This document shows positions 34,352 to 42,473 of a stretch of DNA of 64,000 nucleotides, in pieces. The stretch is from Elizabethkingia meningoseptica_A. Its GTDB lineage: Bacteria; Bacteroidota; Bacteroidia; Flavobacteriales; Weeksellaceae. The position numbers and the translations under genes were made by a program. The DNA lies in contig NZ_JBJDLK010000003.1 in the NCBI RefSeq assembly GCF_045762675.1, positions 62,001 through 126,000 on the forward strand, given 5' to 3'. Each line of letters begins with the position of its first letter. Position 1 is the first letter of the stretch. The notes below the pieces were generated by a model. The model searched no databases. It had not been told where the DNA came from and saw nothing but the letters and a program-made list of their open reading frames with translations.

Positions 34352-35731
34352 CTATAAGTTGGGGTTTCTCGATAATTTAGACTGCATTAATCCATCATAG
34401 TGATGATTCAACAAATATGTATTAATCTGCTGAACAGTATCTAAGATAACACCCACCAAAATCAACAATGATGTACCACCGAAGAATAGGGCAAACCTGT
34501 CAGTTTGCACCACAGTTCCGTGTACTATTGCCGGAAGGACTGCAAAGATAGACAAAAAAATCGCACCTGGCAAGGTTATTTTTGATAAAATATCATCCAA
34601 ATAATCTGCGGTCTCTTTTCCTGGTCTAACCTTAGGGATTAATCCCCCATTTCTTTTTAGGTCATCAGCCATCTGATTTACCGGAATGGTAATCGCTGTG
34701 TAGAAGAATGAAAAGATTATAATCAGTATCGCGAACAATACATTATATTGCCAACTGAAAACATTCTTAAAGCCTGCAAGGAACGTATTGGTTTCATCTA
34801 CTTTTGTTAATAACCCCGGAACAAACATTAATGCTTGTGCAAAAATGATAGGCATTACACCAGCGGCATTCACTTTTAAAGGAATCCACTGTCTAGCCCC
34901 TTCCATTAAGTTTCTGGAAACTCCTCCTCTTGCCTGAGCACGACTTACATACTGAATTGGAATTTTTCTTACAGCAACGGACAAAACAATTGCTAAAAGG
35001 ATAACCAATAACCAGAACAGTACTTCAACAAGGATAATGATAGTACCTAAACCACCTTTACCTGTCTGAGTCTGGAACTCGTGAATAAAAGCCATTGGAA
35101 GGTCTGCAAGGATCCCCACCATAATAAGAATGGAAATACCATTACCGATACCTTTATCCGTAATTTTTTCTCCAAGCCACATAGCGAAGATGGATCCTGT
35201 TACCAAAATAACAATACTCGGTAACCAGAACATAATAGAATTAGGATCTATATAGTAAGCAGAACTGAACTGCGAATAAGGCAGAAACAATCCTGTAATA
35301 GAACCTAAATAGGAAGGCGCCTGAACCAAACAAACCCCGATGGTCAGCCAACGGGTAATCTGGTTAAGGGTTTTTCTGCCACTTTCACCATCTTTCTGTA
35401 ATTTCTGTAAATAAGGAATAGCCATCCCCATTAACTGAACAATAATAGATGCCGAAATGTAAGGCATAATCCCTAATGCCATAATAGATGCACGGCTAAA
35501 TGCACCTCCGGTGAACGAAGAAAGTAAGCCTAAAAGCCCAGAAGCTTGTTTGCTTCCTCCTTGGTTCTGGTATACTTGCAAAAGATTCCCTACCTCTGCC
35601 ATATTAATGGCCGGTAGGGAAATATAAGATGCGAATCTATACACCAAGATGAGCGTGAACGTAAAAACTAGCTTGTTTCTAAGCTCTTCTAAACTCCAAA
35701 TGTTTTTAAGTGTCTGTATAAATCCTTTCAT
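34352..35731 (-). CDS. secY: Protein translocase channel subunit SecY
   Basis: The 459-residue protein has ten membrane helices, with the plug-region stretch LLGLLSSFTGGAFSRASIMALGIMPYISASI near 66-96 written here only in part, IPIQYVSRAQARGGVSRNLM-like loop near 257-276, and the C-terminal loop. It forms the SecYEG pore for export and membrane insertion. The spc-type order rplO-secY-infA is standard. The start at 35731 is 9 bases from the rplO stop. Confidence 0.98.
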   Translation of the reverse strand: MKGFIQTLKNIWSLEELRNKLVFTFTLILVYRFASYISLPAINMAEVGNLLQVYQNQGGSKQASGLLGLLSSFTGGAFSRASIMALGIMPYISASIIVQLMGMAIPYLQKLQKDGESGRKTLNQITRWLTIGVCLVQAPSYLGSITGLFLPYSQFSSAYYIDPNSIMFWLPSIVILVTGSIFAMWLGEKITDKGIGNGISILIMVGILADLPMAFIHEFQTQTGKGGLGTIIILVEVLFWLLVILLAIVLSVAVRKIPIQYVSRAQARGGVSRNLMEGARQWIPLKVNAAGVMPIIFAQALMFVPGLLTKVDETNTFLAGFKNVFSWQYNVLFAILIIIFSFFYTAITIPVNQMADDLKRNGGLIPKVRPGKETADYLDDILSKITLPGAIFLSIFAVLPAIVHGTVVQTDRFALFFGGTSLLILVGVILDTVQQINTYLLNHHYDGLMQSKLSRNPNL

Positions 35732-35740
35732 TAGTAATGA

Positions 35741-36190
35741 TTAAAGAGTAATTGCTTTACCTCCTGCTTTGTTGATTGCTTCTTCAGCTGATTTTGTAAA
35801 TTTATCAGCAGAGATTGAAACGTTAGATTTCAATTCTCCTCTACCTAAGATTTTTACTAAATCATTTTTAGAAACCAAGTTGTTCTCTACTAAAACATCT
35901 TTGGTGATATCACCAGTGATTCCTTTAGTATCGATAAGCAATTGGATTGTATCCAAGTTGATACCTTTGAACTCTTTTCTGTTAACGTTTTTGAAACCGA
36001 ATTTAGGAAGTCTTCTCTGCAAAGGCATCTGACCACCTTCAAAACCGATTTTCTGAGAGTAACCAGCTCTAGCCTTTTGTCCTTTGTGACCTTTTGTGGA
36101 AGTACCACCTTTACCACTACCTTGACCTCTACCAATTCTTTTGGAATTGTGAGTAGCACCTGAAGCCGGTTGTATATTATTTAAATTCAT
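35741..36190 (-). CDS. rplO: Large ribosomal subunit protein uL15
   Basis: The 149-residue protein begins MNLNNIQPASGATHNSKRIG and has the Gly/Lys-rich N-terminal extension (GRGQGSGKGGTSTKGHKGQK) of uL15, followed by the globular domain. It binds 23S rRNA late in 50S assembly. The 103-base gap to rpmD upstream carries two inverted repeats. Confidence 0.98.
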   Translation of the reverse strand: MNLNNIQPASGATHNSKRIGRGQGSGKGGTSTKGHKGQKARAGYSQKIGFEGGQMPLQRRLPKFGFKNVNRKEFKGINLDTIQLLIDTKGITGDITKDVLVENNLVSKNDLVKILGRGELKSNVSISADKFTKSAEEAINKAGGKAITL

Positions 36191-36293
36191 AATTCTGATA
36201 GATTTTAGATTTCAGATTTTTATAATCCGGAGAATTTTTTAGAAAAATTCGGGTGTGAAGTTAACAATTATTCTCCGAATATTAAAATTCTTA
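36191..36293 (-). repeat. Hairpin-containing gap between rpmD and rplO
   Basis: In an operon where genes are normally 2-30 bases apart, this 103-base gap holds an outer inverted repeat CGGAGAAT (36228-36235) / ATTCTCCG (36270-36277) and an inner hairpin GAATTTTT-TAG-AAAAATTC (36232-36250), after an AGATTTTAGATTTCAGATTTT-like stretch at about 36200-36220. The two helices overlap, so they could be alternative structures. Function unknown. Confidence 0.5.
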
Positions 36294-36473
36294 CTATTTT
36301 TCCTGAACTTCAATTAAGTGGCTTACTGCTGCTACCATTCCTAGGATAGCTGGTGTAGCCTCATGTTCTACAACTTGGTGTAGTTTCTTTAAGCCTAATG
36401 CTTCAAGTGTTAGCTTTTGGCTTTTAGTTCTACCAATAGCACTTCTTACTTGTTTGATTGCGATTTTTGCCAT
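36294..36473 (-). CDS. rpmD: Large ribosomal subunit protein uL30
   Basis: This short frame (59 residues, MAKIAIKQVRSAIGRTKSQK, ending HLIEVQEK, stop TAG) is uL30, with the expected LEALGLKKLHQVVEHEAT core. It lies between rpsE and rplO, its usual place in the spc operon, and starts 10 bases after the rpsE stop. Confidence 0.97.
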   Translation of the reverse strand: MAKIAIKQVRSAIGRTKSQKLTLEALGLKKLHQVVEHEATPAILGMVAAVSHLIEVQEK

Positions 36474-36483
36474 TGTTTTTATA

Positions 36484-37005
36484 TTAACCGTTAAACACTT
36501 TAGTTAAAGAAACTCCTCTCATTCTAGCAATTTCTTCAGGTCTTCTGATTTCTAATAAAGCTTTGAAAGTTGCTTTAACCACATTGTGTGGGTTAGAAGA
36601 TCCTTTAGATTTTGAAAGTACATCGTGTACCCCAGCTGATTCCAATACTGCACGTACTGCACCACCTGCGATAAGTCCTGTACCGTGAGATGCAGGTCTC
36701 AAGAAGATGTCTGCTCCACCGTATCTAGCAGTTGTTTGGTGAGGGATTGTGTGGTTAATTACTGGTACTTTAACCAAGTTTTTCTTAGCGTCCTCAACAG
36801 CCTTAGAAATTGCAGAAGCAACTTCTTTAGACTTACCAAGTCCGTAACCAATAACGCCGTCCTCATTACCTACCACTACGATAGCTGAGAAACCAAACGC
36901 ACGTCCACCTTTAGTTACTTTAGTTACTCTGTTAACAGCTACCAGGCGATCTGTCAATTCTAATCCTCCGGGTTTAACTCTTTCGATATTATCTAGTCCT
37001 AACAT
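36484..37005 (-). CDS. rpsE: Small ribosomal subunit protein uS5
   Basis: The 173-residue protein has the N-terminal double-stranded RNA-binding fold (LELTDRLVAVNRVTKVTKGG near 15-34) and the GTGLIAGGAVRAVLESAGVH motif near 109-128. uS5 is at the mRNA entry site and contributes to decoding accuracy. rplR precedes it by 18 bases. Confidence 0.99.
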   Translation of the reverse strand: MLGLDNIERVKPGGLELTDRLVAVNRVTKVTKGGRAFGFSAIVVVGNEDGVIGYGLGKSKEVASAISKAVEDAKKNLVKVPVINHTIPHQTTARYGGADIFLRPASHGTGLIAGGAVRAVLESAGVHDVLSKSKGSSNPHNVVKATFKALLEIRRPEEIARMRGVSLTKVFNG

Positions 37006-37023
37006 ATAGTCCGATTTTTAAAA

Positions 37024-37380
37024 TTAGAATTTAAGTCCACCTTCTCTAGCACCATCAGCAAGAGCTTTTACTCTACCATGATACACGAAACCATTTCTAT
37101 CAAATACAACTGAACCAATACCTGCAGCAGCTGCTTTTTCAGCAATCTTTTTACCAACAAGTGTGGAGATTTCAGTTTTAGTACCTTTTTCGTTAGCAAG
37201 ATCTTTCTCACGAGAAGAAGCTGCTACTAAAGTTTTTCCACTTTTATCATCTACTAACTGAGCGTAGATTTCTTTATTACTTTTGAATACAGATAATCTT
37301 GGTAATTCAGCAGATCCTGAGATTTTGCCTCTTACTCTTCTTTTGATTCTGATTCTTTTTTCAACTTTTGTTAATGCCAT
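37024..37380 (-). CDS. rplR: Large ribosomal subunit protein uL18
   Basis: The 118-residue protein (MALTKVEKRIRIKRRVRGKI; core RLSVFKSNKEIYAQLVDD; end FVYHGRVKALADGAREGGLKF) is uL18, the 5S rRNA-binding protein of the central protuberance. It is 11 bases from rplF and 18 from rpsE. Confidence 0.99.
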   Translation of the reverse strand: MALTKVEKRIRIKRRVRGKISGSAELPRLSVFKSNKEIYAQLVDDKSGKTLVAASSREKDLANEKGTKTEISTLVGKKIAEKAAAAGIGSVVFDRNGFVYHGRVKALADGAREGGLKF

Positions 37381-37391
37381 TTTCTTAAATT

Positions 37392-37937
37392 TTAAGCAGA
37401 TTTACCGGCTTTACGTCTAACATTTTCTCCTACGAATCTAACCCCTTTACCTTTGTATGGTTCAGGCTTTCTGAATGAACGGATTTTAGCCGCTACCATC
37501 CCTAATAATTGCTTATCATAAGAAGATAAAGTAATAATAGGGTTTTTACCTTTTTCAGTTAGAGTTTCTACCTTTACTTCACTTGGAAGTTCTAGTACAA
37601 TACCGTGAGAGAAACCTAATGCTAGTTCTAATTTCTGACCTTGGTTAGAAGCTCTGTAACCTACCCCAACCAACTCCAATTGTTTTGTAAATCCTTCGGA
37701 TGTACCTAAAACCATGTTATGGATTAACGCTCTGTAAAGACCATGAAGGGCTTTGTGCTGTTTAGAATCTGATGGACGGTTAACGTTAAGTTTACCATCA
37801 TTTTGTTCTAAAGTGATCCCGCTTGTAAGCTCTTGAGTTAACTCTCCTTTAGGCCCTTTTACTGTAACGAAACCGTCTTTTTCAGTAATGGTTACCCCAG
37901 CAGGAATTTCTATAATTGCATGACCAATTCTTGACAT
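37392..37937 (-). CDS. rplF: Large ribosomal subunit protein uL6
   Basis: The 181-residue protein has two uL6 repeats and the C-terminal signature PEPYKGKGVRFVGENVRRKA near residues 158-177. It binds 23S rRNA near the sarcin-ricin loop. It follows rpsH by 17 bases. Confidence 0.99.
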   Translation of the reverse strand: MSRIGHAIIEIPAGVTITEKDGFVTVKGPKGELTQELTSGITLEQNDGKLNVNRPSDSKQHKALHGLYRALIHNMVLGTSEGFTKQLELVGVGYRASNQGQKLELALGFSHGIVLELPSEVKVETLTEKGKNPIITLSSYDKQLLGMVAAKIRSFRKPEPYKGKGVRFVGENVRRKAGKSA

Positions 37938-37954
37938 TTTCCTTTAATTAAAAA

Positions 37955-38353
37955 TTAATAAACATAGCAAATTACTTCCCCTCCTACTTTCTCTTGTCTT
38001 GCTTTTTTATCAGTCATTACTCCTTTAGAAGTAGAGATAATAGCAATACCAAGTCCGTTCAATACTCTTGGAAGTTCTTCAGAACCTTTGTACTGTCTAA
38101 GACCTGGACGAGATGCTCTCTGAATAGATTTGATAGCAGGTTTGTTAGTTTGCTTATCGTATTTTAAAGCGATTTTAATATTCCCTTGAACCGCGTTATC
38201 TTCAAACTTGAAGTTTAAGATGTAACCTTGGTCAAAAAGAATTTTAGTAATCTCTTTTTTGATTTTCGATGCAGGAATTTCCACCACTTTGTGGCCTGCG
38301 CTTTGTGCGTTCCTTACTCTTGTTAGGAAATCTGAAATTGGATCTGTTACCAT
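37955..38353 (-). CDS. rpsH: Small ribosomal subunit protein uS8
   Basis: The 132-residue protein (MVTDPISDFLTRVRNAQSAG; end GVMTDKKARQEKVGGEVICYVY) is uS8, a primary 16S rRNA binder that in other bacteria represses translation of its own operon. Its start is separated from rpsN by an unusual 159-base gap full of repeats, so it may have its own translational or transcriptional control. Confidence 0.99.
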   Translation of the reverse strand: MVTDPISDFLTRVRNAQSAGHKVVEIPASKIKKEITKILFDQGYILNFKFEDNAVQGNIKIALKYDKQTNKPAIKSIQRASRPGLRQYKGSEELPRVLNGLGIAIISTSKGVMTDKKARQEKVGGEVICYVY

Positions 38354-38512
38354 TTCTTTGTTTTAAAATTATTGGTTAATAACTACTAGTTTTGACTTTA
38401 GACTTCAGATTTCGGATATCAGATTTCAGACAAATGGTATGTCTGCTATCTGACATCGTCCATCTTATATCTTTGTAAAGCCAACTTGGCAGTCTCGATT
38501 AGTTAATAATAA
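38354..38512 (-). repeat. Repeat-rich gap between rpsN and rpsH
   Basis: This 159-base insert within the spc cluster contains AGACTTCAGATTTCGGATATC-like tandem words (about 38400-38430), a 6-bp hairpin CAGACA/TGTCTG (38427-38445) and a CTATCTGACATC stretch. The words resemble the AGATATCAGACATTAG repeats beside the four-helix-bundle gene at 438-462. No coding frame is apparent. It could be the scar of a lost cassette. Confidence 0.5.
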
Positions 38513-38782
38513 TTACCAACTTGCTTTTTTAACTCCAGGGATAAGGCCTTGGTTAGCCATTTCTCTGAAAGTTACTCTGGAGATACCAAAAGTTCTCATG
38601 TAACCTCTTGGTCTTCCTGTAAGCTTACATCTGTTGTGAAGTCTTACCGGAGAAGCATTCTTAGGTAATTTCTGTAATGCTTCGTAATCACCAGCTTCTT
38701 TTAAAGCTTGTCTTTTAGCAGCATATTTAGCTACTAAAGCTTCTCTTTTGCGCTCACGCGCTTTCATTGATTCTTTAGCCAT
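38513..38782 (-). CDS. rpsN: Small ribosomal subunit protein uS14, zinc-free long form
   Basis: The 89-residue protein (MAKESMKARERKREALVAKY; end GLIPGVKKASW) is uS14 of the long C-minus type: it has no CxxC...CxxC zinc ribbon, only one Cys in HNRCKLTGRPRGYM. It needs no zinc, as for bL36 in the same operon. It is 3 bases after rplE. Confidence 0.98.
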   Translation of the reverse strand: MAKESMKARERKREALVAKYAAKRQALKEAGDYEALQKLPKNASPVRLHNRCKLTGRPRGYMRTFGISRVTFREMANQGLIPGVKKASW

Positions 38783-38785
38783 TTC

Positions 38786-39337
38786 TTAGTTCTTTTTGAA
38801 AGGTAAACCGAAGTGTGTTAAAAGCGCTTTAGCTTCTTTATCTGTGTTAGCAGAAGTTACAAAAGTGATATCCATACCCTGGATTTTTTTCACTTTGTCA
38901 ATCACGATCTCAGGGAAGATGATTTGTTCAGTAATACCTAAGTTGTAATTACCTCTACCATCAAAACCATCAGCTTTAATTCCGTTGAAATCTCTGATAC
39001 GTGGCAATGCAGAAGAAGTAAGTCTGTCTAAGAATTCATACATCATGTCTGCTCTTAGTGTTACTCTTGCTCCGATTGGCATACCTTTTCTTAATTTGAA
39101 AGATGCTTCATCTTTCTTAGAAATAGTACCAACTGCCTTTTGTCCAGTGATTGCGGTTAACTCTTCTACAGCATAGTCAACAATTTTCTTGTCAGCTGTT
39201 GCTGCACCTAATCCTTGGCTCACTACAATTTTAAGTAATTTAGGCACCTGCATTACTGACTTGTACCCAAATTCTTCCATCATTGCAGGAACAATCTTTT
39301 CTTTATATAATTTTTTAGGTCTTGCTATGTATTCCAT
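38786..39337 (-). CDS. rplE: Large ribosomal subunit protein uL5
   Basis: The 183-residue protein (core LKIVVSQGLGAATADKKIVD; end TSANTDKEAKALLTHFGLPFKKN) is uL5, which binds 5S rRNA and contacts P-site tRNA. It is 13 bases after rplX. Confidence 0.99.
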   Translation of the reverse strand: MEYIARPKKLYKEKIVPAMMEEFGYKSVMQVPKLLKIVVSQGLGAATADKKIVDYAVEELTAITGQKAVGTISKKDEASFKLRKGMPIGARVTLRADMMYEFLDRLTSSALPRIRDFNGIKADGFDGRGNYNLGITEQIIFPEIVIDKVKKIQGMDITFVTSANTDKEAKALLTHFGLPFKKN

Positions 39338-39350
39338 GTTCTATTAAATT

Positions 39351-39671
39351 TTATAAAGTTTCACCGGATTTCTTAGCAATTCTTACCTTCTTATCCCCTT
39401 CGATTTTGTAACCTACTTTAGTTGCTTTACCTGTTTTAGGATCAACAACAGCTAAGTTAGAAATGTGAATAGAAGCTTCTCTTTCCACGATTCCACCTTG
39501 AGGGTTTTGTGCAGACGGTTTAACGTGTTTTTTAACGATGTTAAGACCTGCTACTACGGCTCTGTTCTTATCTTTGATAATTTCGATAACCTCACCTACT
39601 TTACCTTTAATTTCTTTACGGCCAGTAGTTACGATTACATTATCTCCTCTTTTTATTTTTAACTTTGACAT
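39351..39671 (-). CDS. rplX: Large ribosomal subunit protein uL24
   Basis: The 106-residue protein has the KOW motif near the N terminus (KIKRGDNVIVTTGRKEIKGK, residues 4-23) and GGIVEREASIHISNLAVVDP. It initiates 50S assembly. rplN precedes it by 20 bases. Confidence 0.99.
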   Translation of the reverse strand: MSKLKIKRGDNVIVTTGRKEIKGKVGEVIEIIKDKNRAVVAGLNIVKKHVKPSAQNPQGGIVEREASIHISNLAVVDPKTGKATKVGYKIEGDKKVRIAKKSGETL

Positions 39672-39691
39672 TTCTTTAAAAATTTTAAAAA

Positions 39692-40060
39692 TTAAAGTAC
39701 TTCAGGAGCTAATGAAATTACCTTCATATATTCTTTATCTCTTAATTCACGAGCTACTGGTCCGAAAACACGTGTACCTCTCATCTCCCCTGCAGCATTA
39801 AGTAAAACGCAAGCATTGTCTTCAAAAGAGATGTAAGATCCATCTTTTCTTCTTACTGCTTTTTTCGTTCTTACTACTACAGCTTTAGATACTTGTCCTT
39901 TCTTAGCGTTTCCTGATGGTGTAGAATCTTTGATAGTTACTACGATCTTATCACCAACTGAAGCATATCTTCTTCTGGTACCTCCCAGAACTCTGATTAC
40001 TAGTACTTCTTTAGCACCAGTGTTATCAGCTACTTTTAATCTTGATTCTGTTTGTAACAT
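39692..40060 (-). CDS. rplN: Large ribosomal subunit protein uL14
   Basis: The 122-residue protein (MLQTESRLKVADNTGAKEVL; FGPVARELRDKEYMKVISLAPEVL at the end) is uL14, at the subunit interface. Its first base overlaps the last base of rpsQ, indicating tight coupling. Confidence 0.99.
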   Translation of the reverse strand: MLQTESRLKVADNTGAKEVLVIRVLGGTRRRYASVGDKIVVTIKDSTPSGNAKKGQVSKAVVVRTKKAVRRKDGSYISFEDNACVLLNAAGEMRGTRVFGPVARELRDKEYMKVISLAPEVL

Positions 40061-40314
40061 TACTTAGCTTTTTCAATGATTCTTACTAATCTCCATCTCT
40101 TGTTCTTGCTCAAAGGTCTAGTTTCTTGGATAAGAACTGTGTCACCTTCGTTACACTCGTTATTCTCGTCGTGAGCTGTATATTTTTTCGTTTTCAAAAC
40201 GAATTTTCCATACATCGGGTGTTTCATTCTCATCGTTTCACTAACAACAATGGTCTTTTCCATTTTATTGCTGGAAACAACTCCGATTCTTTCTTTTCTT
40301 AAATTTCTTTCCAT
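40060..40314 (-). CDS. rpsQ: Small ribosomal subunit protein uS17
   Basis: The 84-residue OB-fold protein (MERNLRKERIGVVSSNKMEK; EGDTVLIQETRPLSKNKRWR) is uS17, a primary 16S rRNA binder. It follows rpmC by 14 bases. Confidence 0.99.
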   Translation of the reverse strand: MERNLRKERIGVVSSNKMEKTIVVSETMRMKHPMYGKFVLKTKKYTAHDENNECNEGDTVLIQETRPLSKNKRWRLVRIIEKAK

Positions 40315-40328
40315 TGTAAAATGAAATA

Positions 40329-40514
40329 TTATTGTTTGTTAGTTAATTCAGTTTGAAGTCTCGCGATGTTTCTTCTTAAATCTCTAATCTGAATTGGATT
40401 TTCGATAGGGCTAATTTTATGAGCCAATTTCATTTTGGTATAGTTAGCCTGAGCTTCTGCCAATTGGCTTTTTAGCTCCTCTGCGCTTAAATTTTTGATG
40501 TCAGCGTTTTTCAT
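40329..40514 (-). CDS. rpmC: Large ribosomal subunit protein uL29
   Basis: The 61-residue two-helix protein (MKNADIKNLSAEELKSQLAE; RDLRRNIARLQTELTNKQ at the end) is uL29, at the exit tunnel where trigger factor and SRP dock. It is 15 bases after rplP. Confidence 0.98.
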   Translation of the reverse strand: MKNADIKNLSAEELKSQLAEAQANYTKMKLAHKISPIENPIQIRDLRRNIARLQTELTNKQ

Positions 40515-40529
40515 AATTCTTTAATTAGA

Positions 40530-40955
40530 TTAAGAAGGTTGTACAAAATCGTTAGCAACTACGAACTTAGTCGTCACAGGTAATTTCTGAGCAGCTAGTC
40601 TAAGAGCTTCTTTTGCTATATCATAAGGAACTCCACCGATTTCGAACATAATTCTACCTGGTTTTACAACAGCAACCCAATATTCCACAGCACCTTTACC
40701 TTTACCCATCCTTACTTCGGCTGGTTTCTTGGTAATTGGTTTATCCGGGAAGATTTTGATCCATAACTGACCTTCTCTCTTCATATATCTGGTTGCAGCG
40801 ATACGCGCAGCTTCGATCTGTCTAGCAGTAATCCAAGCTCCTTCCATTGCTTTTATACCAAAAGTACCGTATGCAAGCTGACTACCTCTTTGGGCGTCAC
40901 CTTTCATTTTCATCTTATGAACTTTACGGAACTTCGTTCTTCTTGGTTGTAACAT
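40530..40955 (-). CDS. rplP: Large ribosomal subunit protein uL16
   Basis: The 141-residue protein (MLQPRRTKFRKVHKMKMKGD; PITKKPAEVRMGKGKGAVEY) is uL16, essential for A-site tRNA placement. The 85-base gap to rpsC upstream carries a tandem repeat. Confidence 0.99.
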   Translation of the reverse strand: MLQPRRTKFRKVHKMKMKGDAQRGSQLAYGTFGIKAMEGAWITARQIEAARIAATRYMKREGQLWIKIFPDKPITKKPAEVRMGKGKGAVEYWVAVVKPGRIMFEIGGVPYDIAKEALRLAAQKLPVTTKFVVANDFVQPS

Positions 40956-41040
40956 AATTTAAATTTTAGATTTTAGATTTTAGATTTTGGATTTTAAAAA
41001 AGTAACGGTAATTTAAAATTTAATGGTCTAAAATTTTTAA
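40956..41040 (-). repeat. Tandem AT-rich repeat between rpsC and rplP
   Basis: The word TTTTAGA recurs about four times in a row at roughly 40964-40995 (last copy altered to TTTTGGA). The rest of the 85-base gap is also A/T-rich with TTTTAAA palindromes. It is one of three abnormal gaps in this operon and has no coding potential. Confidence 0.6.
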
Positions 41041-41769
41041 TTATTTTTTATCTCTTGAAGGTCTTCTGTTATCTCTGTCGCCTCTGTTACCACCACCTGA
41101 ACCTTTCTTCTGTTGTTGTCCAACAAGTGGAGAAAGTTCTCTCTTGCCGTAAACTTCACCTTTCATGATCCAAACTTTAACACCTAGTCTACCATAAGTA
41201 GTGTGTGCTTCAGCCCAGTGGTAATCGATATCTGCACGGAATGTAGATAAAGGAATTCTACCTTCTTTAAAAGATTCGCTTCTTGCCATTTCAGCTCCGT
41301 TCAATCTACCAGAGATCTGTACTTTGATCCCTTCTGCACCCATTCTCATTGTAGAAGAAATAGCCATTTTCACAGCTCTTCTGTAAGAGATACGGTTTTC
41401 GATTTGCTTAGCAATACTTTCAGCTACTAAGATAGCGTCTAGTTCTGGTCTTTTGATTTCGAAGATGTTGATTTGAATATCTTTCTTCGTAATCTTTTTA
41501 AGCTCTTCTTTTAATTTATCTACTTCCTGACCTCCTTTACCAATGATAAGACCTGGTCTTGCAGTAGTAATAGTTACAGTAACTAATTTAAGAGTTCTTT
41601 CTATGTAAATTCTAGAGATACCTCCTTTAGCTAATCTTGCCTCAAGGTATCTTCTGATTTTATAATCTTCAGCGATTCTGTCTCCAAAATCGTTACCTCC
41701 AAACCAGTTAGAATCCCATCCTCTGATGATCCCTAATCTGTTACCTATTGGATTTGTCTTTTGTCCCAT
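41041..41769 (-). CDS. rpsC: Small ribosomal subunit protein uS3 with Gly/Arg/Asp tail
   Basis: The 242-residue protein has the KH domain (ARPGLIIGKGGQEVDKLKEE near 70-89) and the uS3 C-terminal domain, plus a flexible tail rich in Gly, Arg and Asp (KKGSGGGNRGDRDNRRPSRD). uS3 lines the mRNA entry channel. It follows rplV by 7 bases. Confidence 0.99.
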   Translation of the reverse strand: MGQKTNPIGNRLGIIRGWDSNWFGGNDFGDRIAEDYKIRRYLEARLAKGGISRIYIERTLKLVTVTITTARPGLIIGKGGQEVDKLKEELKKITKKDIQINIFEIKRPELDAILVAESIAKQIENRISYRRAVKMAISSTMRMGAEGIKVQISGRLNGAEMARSESFKEGRIPLSTFRADIDYHWAEAHTTYGRLGVKVWIMKGEVYGKRELSPLVGQQQKKGSGGGNRGDRDNRRPSRDKK

Positions 41770-41776
41770 ACCTTGA

Positions 41777-42181
41777 TTATTGATTATCTGTTTTGTTACC
41801 TAAAATTAAAGTTACGTGGTTAGATCTCTTACGAATTCTATACCCTCTTCCTTGCGGAGCCGGACGTAATCTCTTTAATTGTCTTGCGCTATCAACGAAA
41901 ATCTCTTTTACAAAAAGATTTGCTTCTTCAATATCCTGCCCTTCGTTTTTCACTTGCCAGTTAGCAATTGCAGAAAGAAGTAATTTTTCTAATTTGTTAG
42001 AAGCTTCTTTCTTAGAATATTTAAGGATATATAAAGCTTTATCTACTTGCTCACCTCTGATGATGTCAGCAACTAATCTCATTTTTCTTGGAGATGAAGG
42101 GCAATCGTTTAAAGATGCCTTTACAACGTCCATATTTGCAGCTTTTCTTGCTAAAGCACTATCTTGTTTTCTTTTTCCCAT
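41777..42181 (-). CDS. rplV: Large ribosomal subunit protein uL22
   Basis: The 134-residue protein (LNDCPSSPRKMRLVADIIRG near 24-43; RLRPAPQGRGYRIRKRSNHV near 105-124) is uL22, whose loop lines the exit tunnel where macrolides bind. It is 11 bases after rpsS. Confidence 0.99.
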   Translation of the reverse strand: MGKRKQDSALARKAANMDVVKASLNDCPSSPRKMRLVADIIRGEQVDKALYILKYSKKEASNKLEKLLLSAIANWQVKNEGQDIEEANLFVKEIFVDSARQLKRLRPAPQGRGYRIRKRSNHVTLILGNKTDNQ

Positions 42182-42192
42182 GATTTCTGCTT

Positions 42193-42471
42193 TTATCTGC
42201 TTCCTTTGTTTTTATTACCACCGTGACCTCTGAACGAACGTGTTGGTGAAAACTCTCCTAATTTGTGTCCTACCATGTTTTCAGTAACATAAACAGGGAT
42301 AAATTGCTTCCCGTTGTGTACTGCGATAGTTTGTCCTACCATGTCTGGAGAAATCATAGATGCTCTAGACCAAGTTTTAATCACAGTCTTTTTGTTAGAC
42401 TCTATATTTGCTTGAACTTTCTTCTCTAATGTATGATGAATGAAAGGCCCTTTCTTAAGTGATCTTGCCAT
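42193..42471 (-). CDS. rpsS: Small ribosomal subunit protein uS19
   Basis: The 92-residue protein (MARSLKKGPFIHHTLEKKVQ; HKLGEFSPTRSFRGHGGNKN) is uS19 of the 30S head. It starts 2 bases after rplB stops. Confidence 0.99.
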   Translation of the reverse strand: MARSLKKGPFIHHTLEKKVQANIESNKKTVIKTWSRASMISPDMVGQTIAVHNGKQFIPVYVTENMVGHKLGEFSPTRSFRGHGGNKNKGSR

Positions 42472-42473
42472 AA

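Noticed and set aside
38468..38475. TATCTTTG on the plus strand inside the ribosomal operon, a perfect -7 box
   Set aside because: No plus-strand gene follows and no -33 TTG is at the right distance, so it is probably chance in AT-rich repeat sequence.
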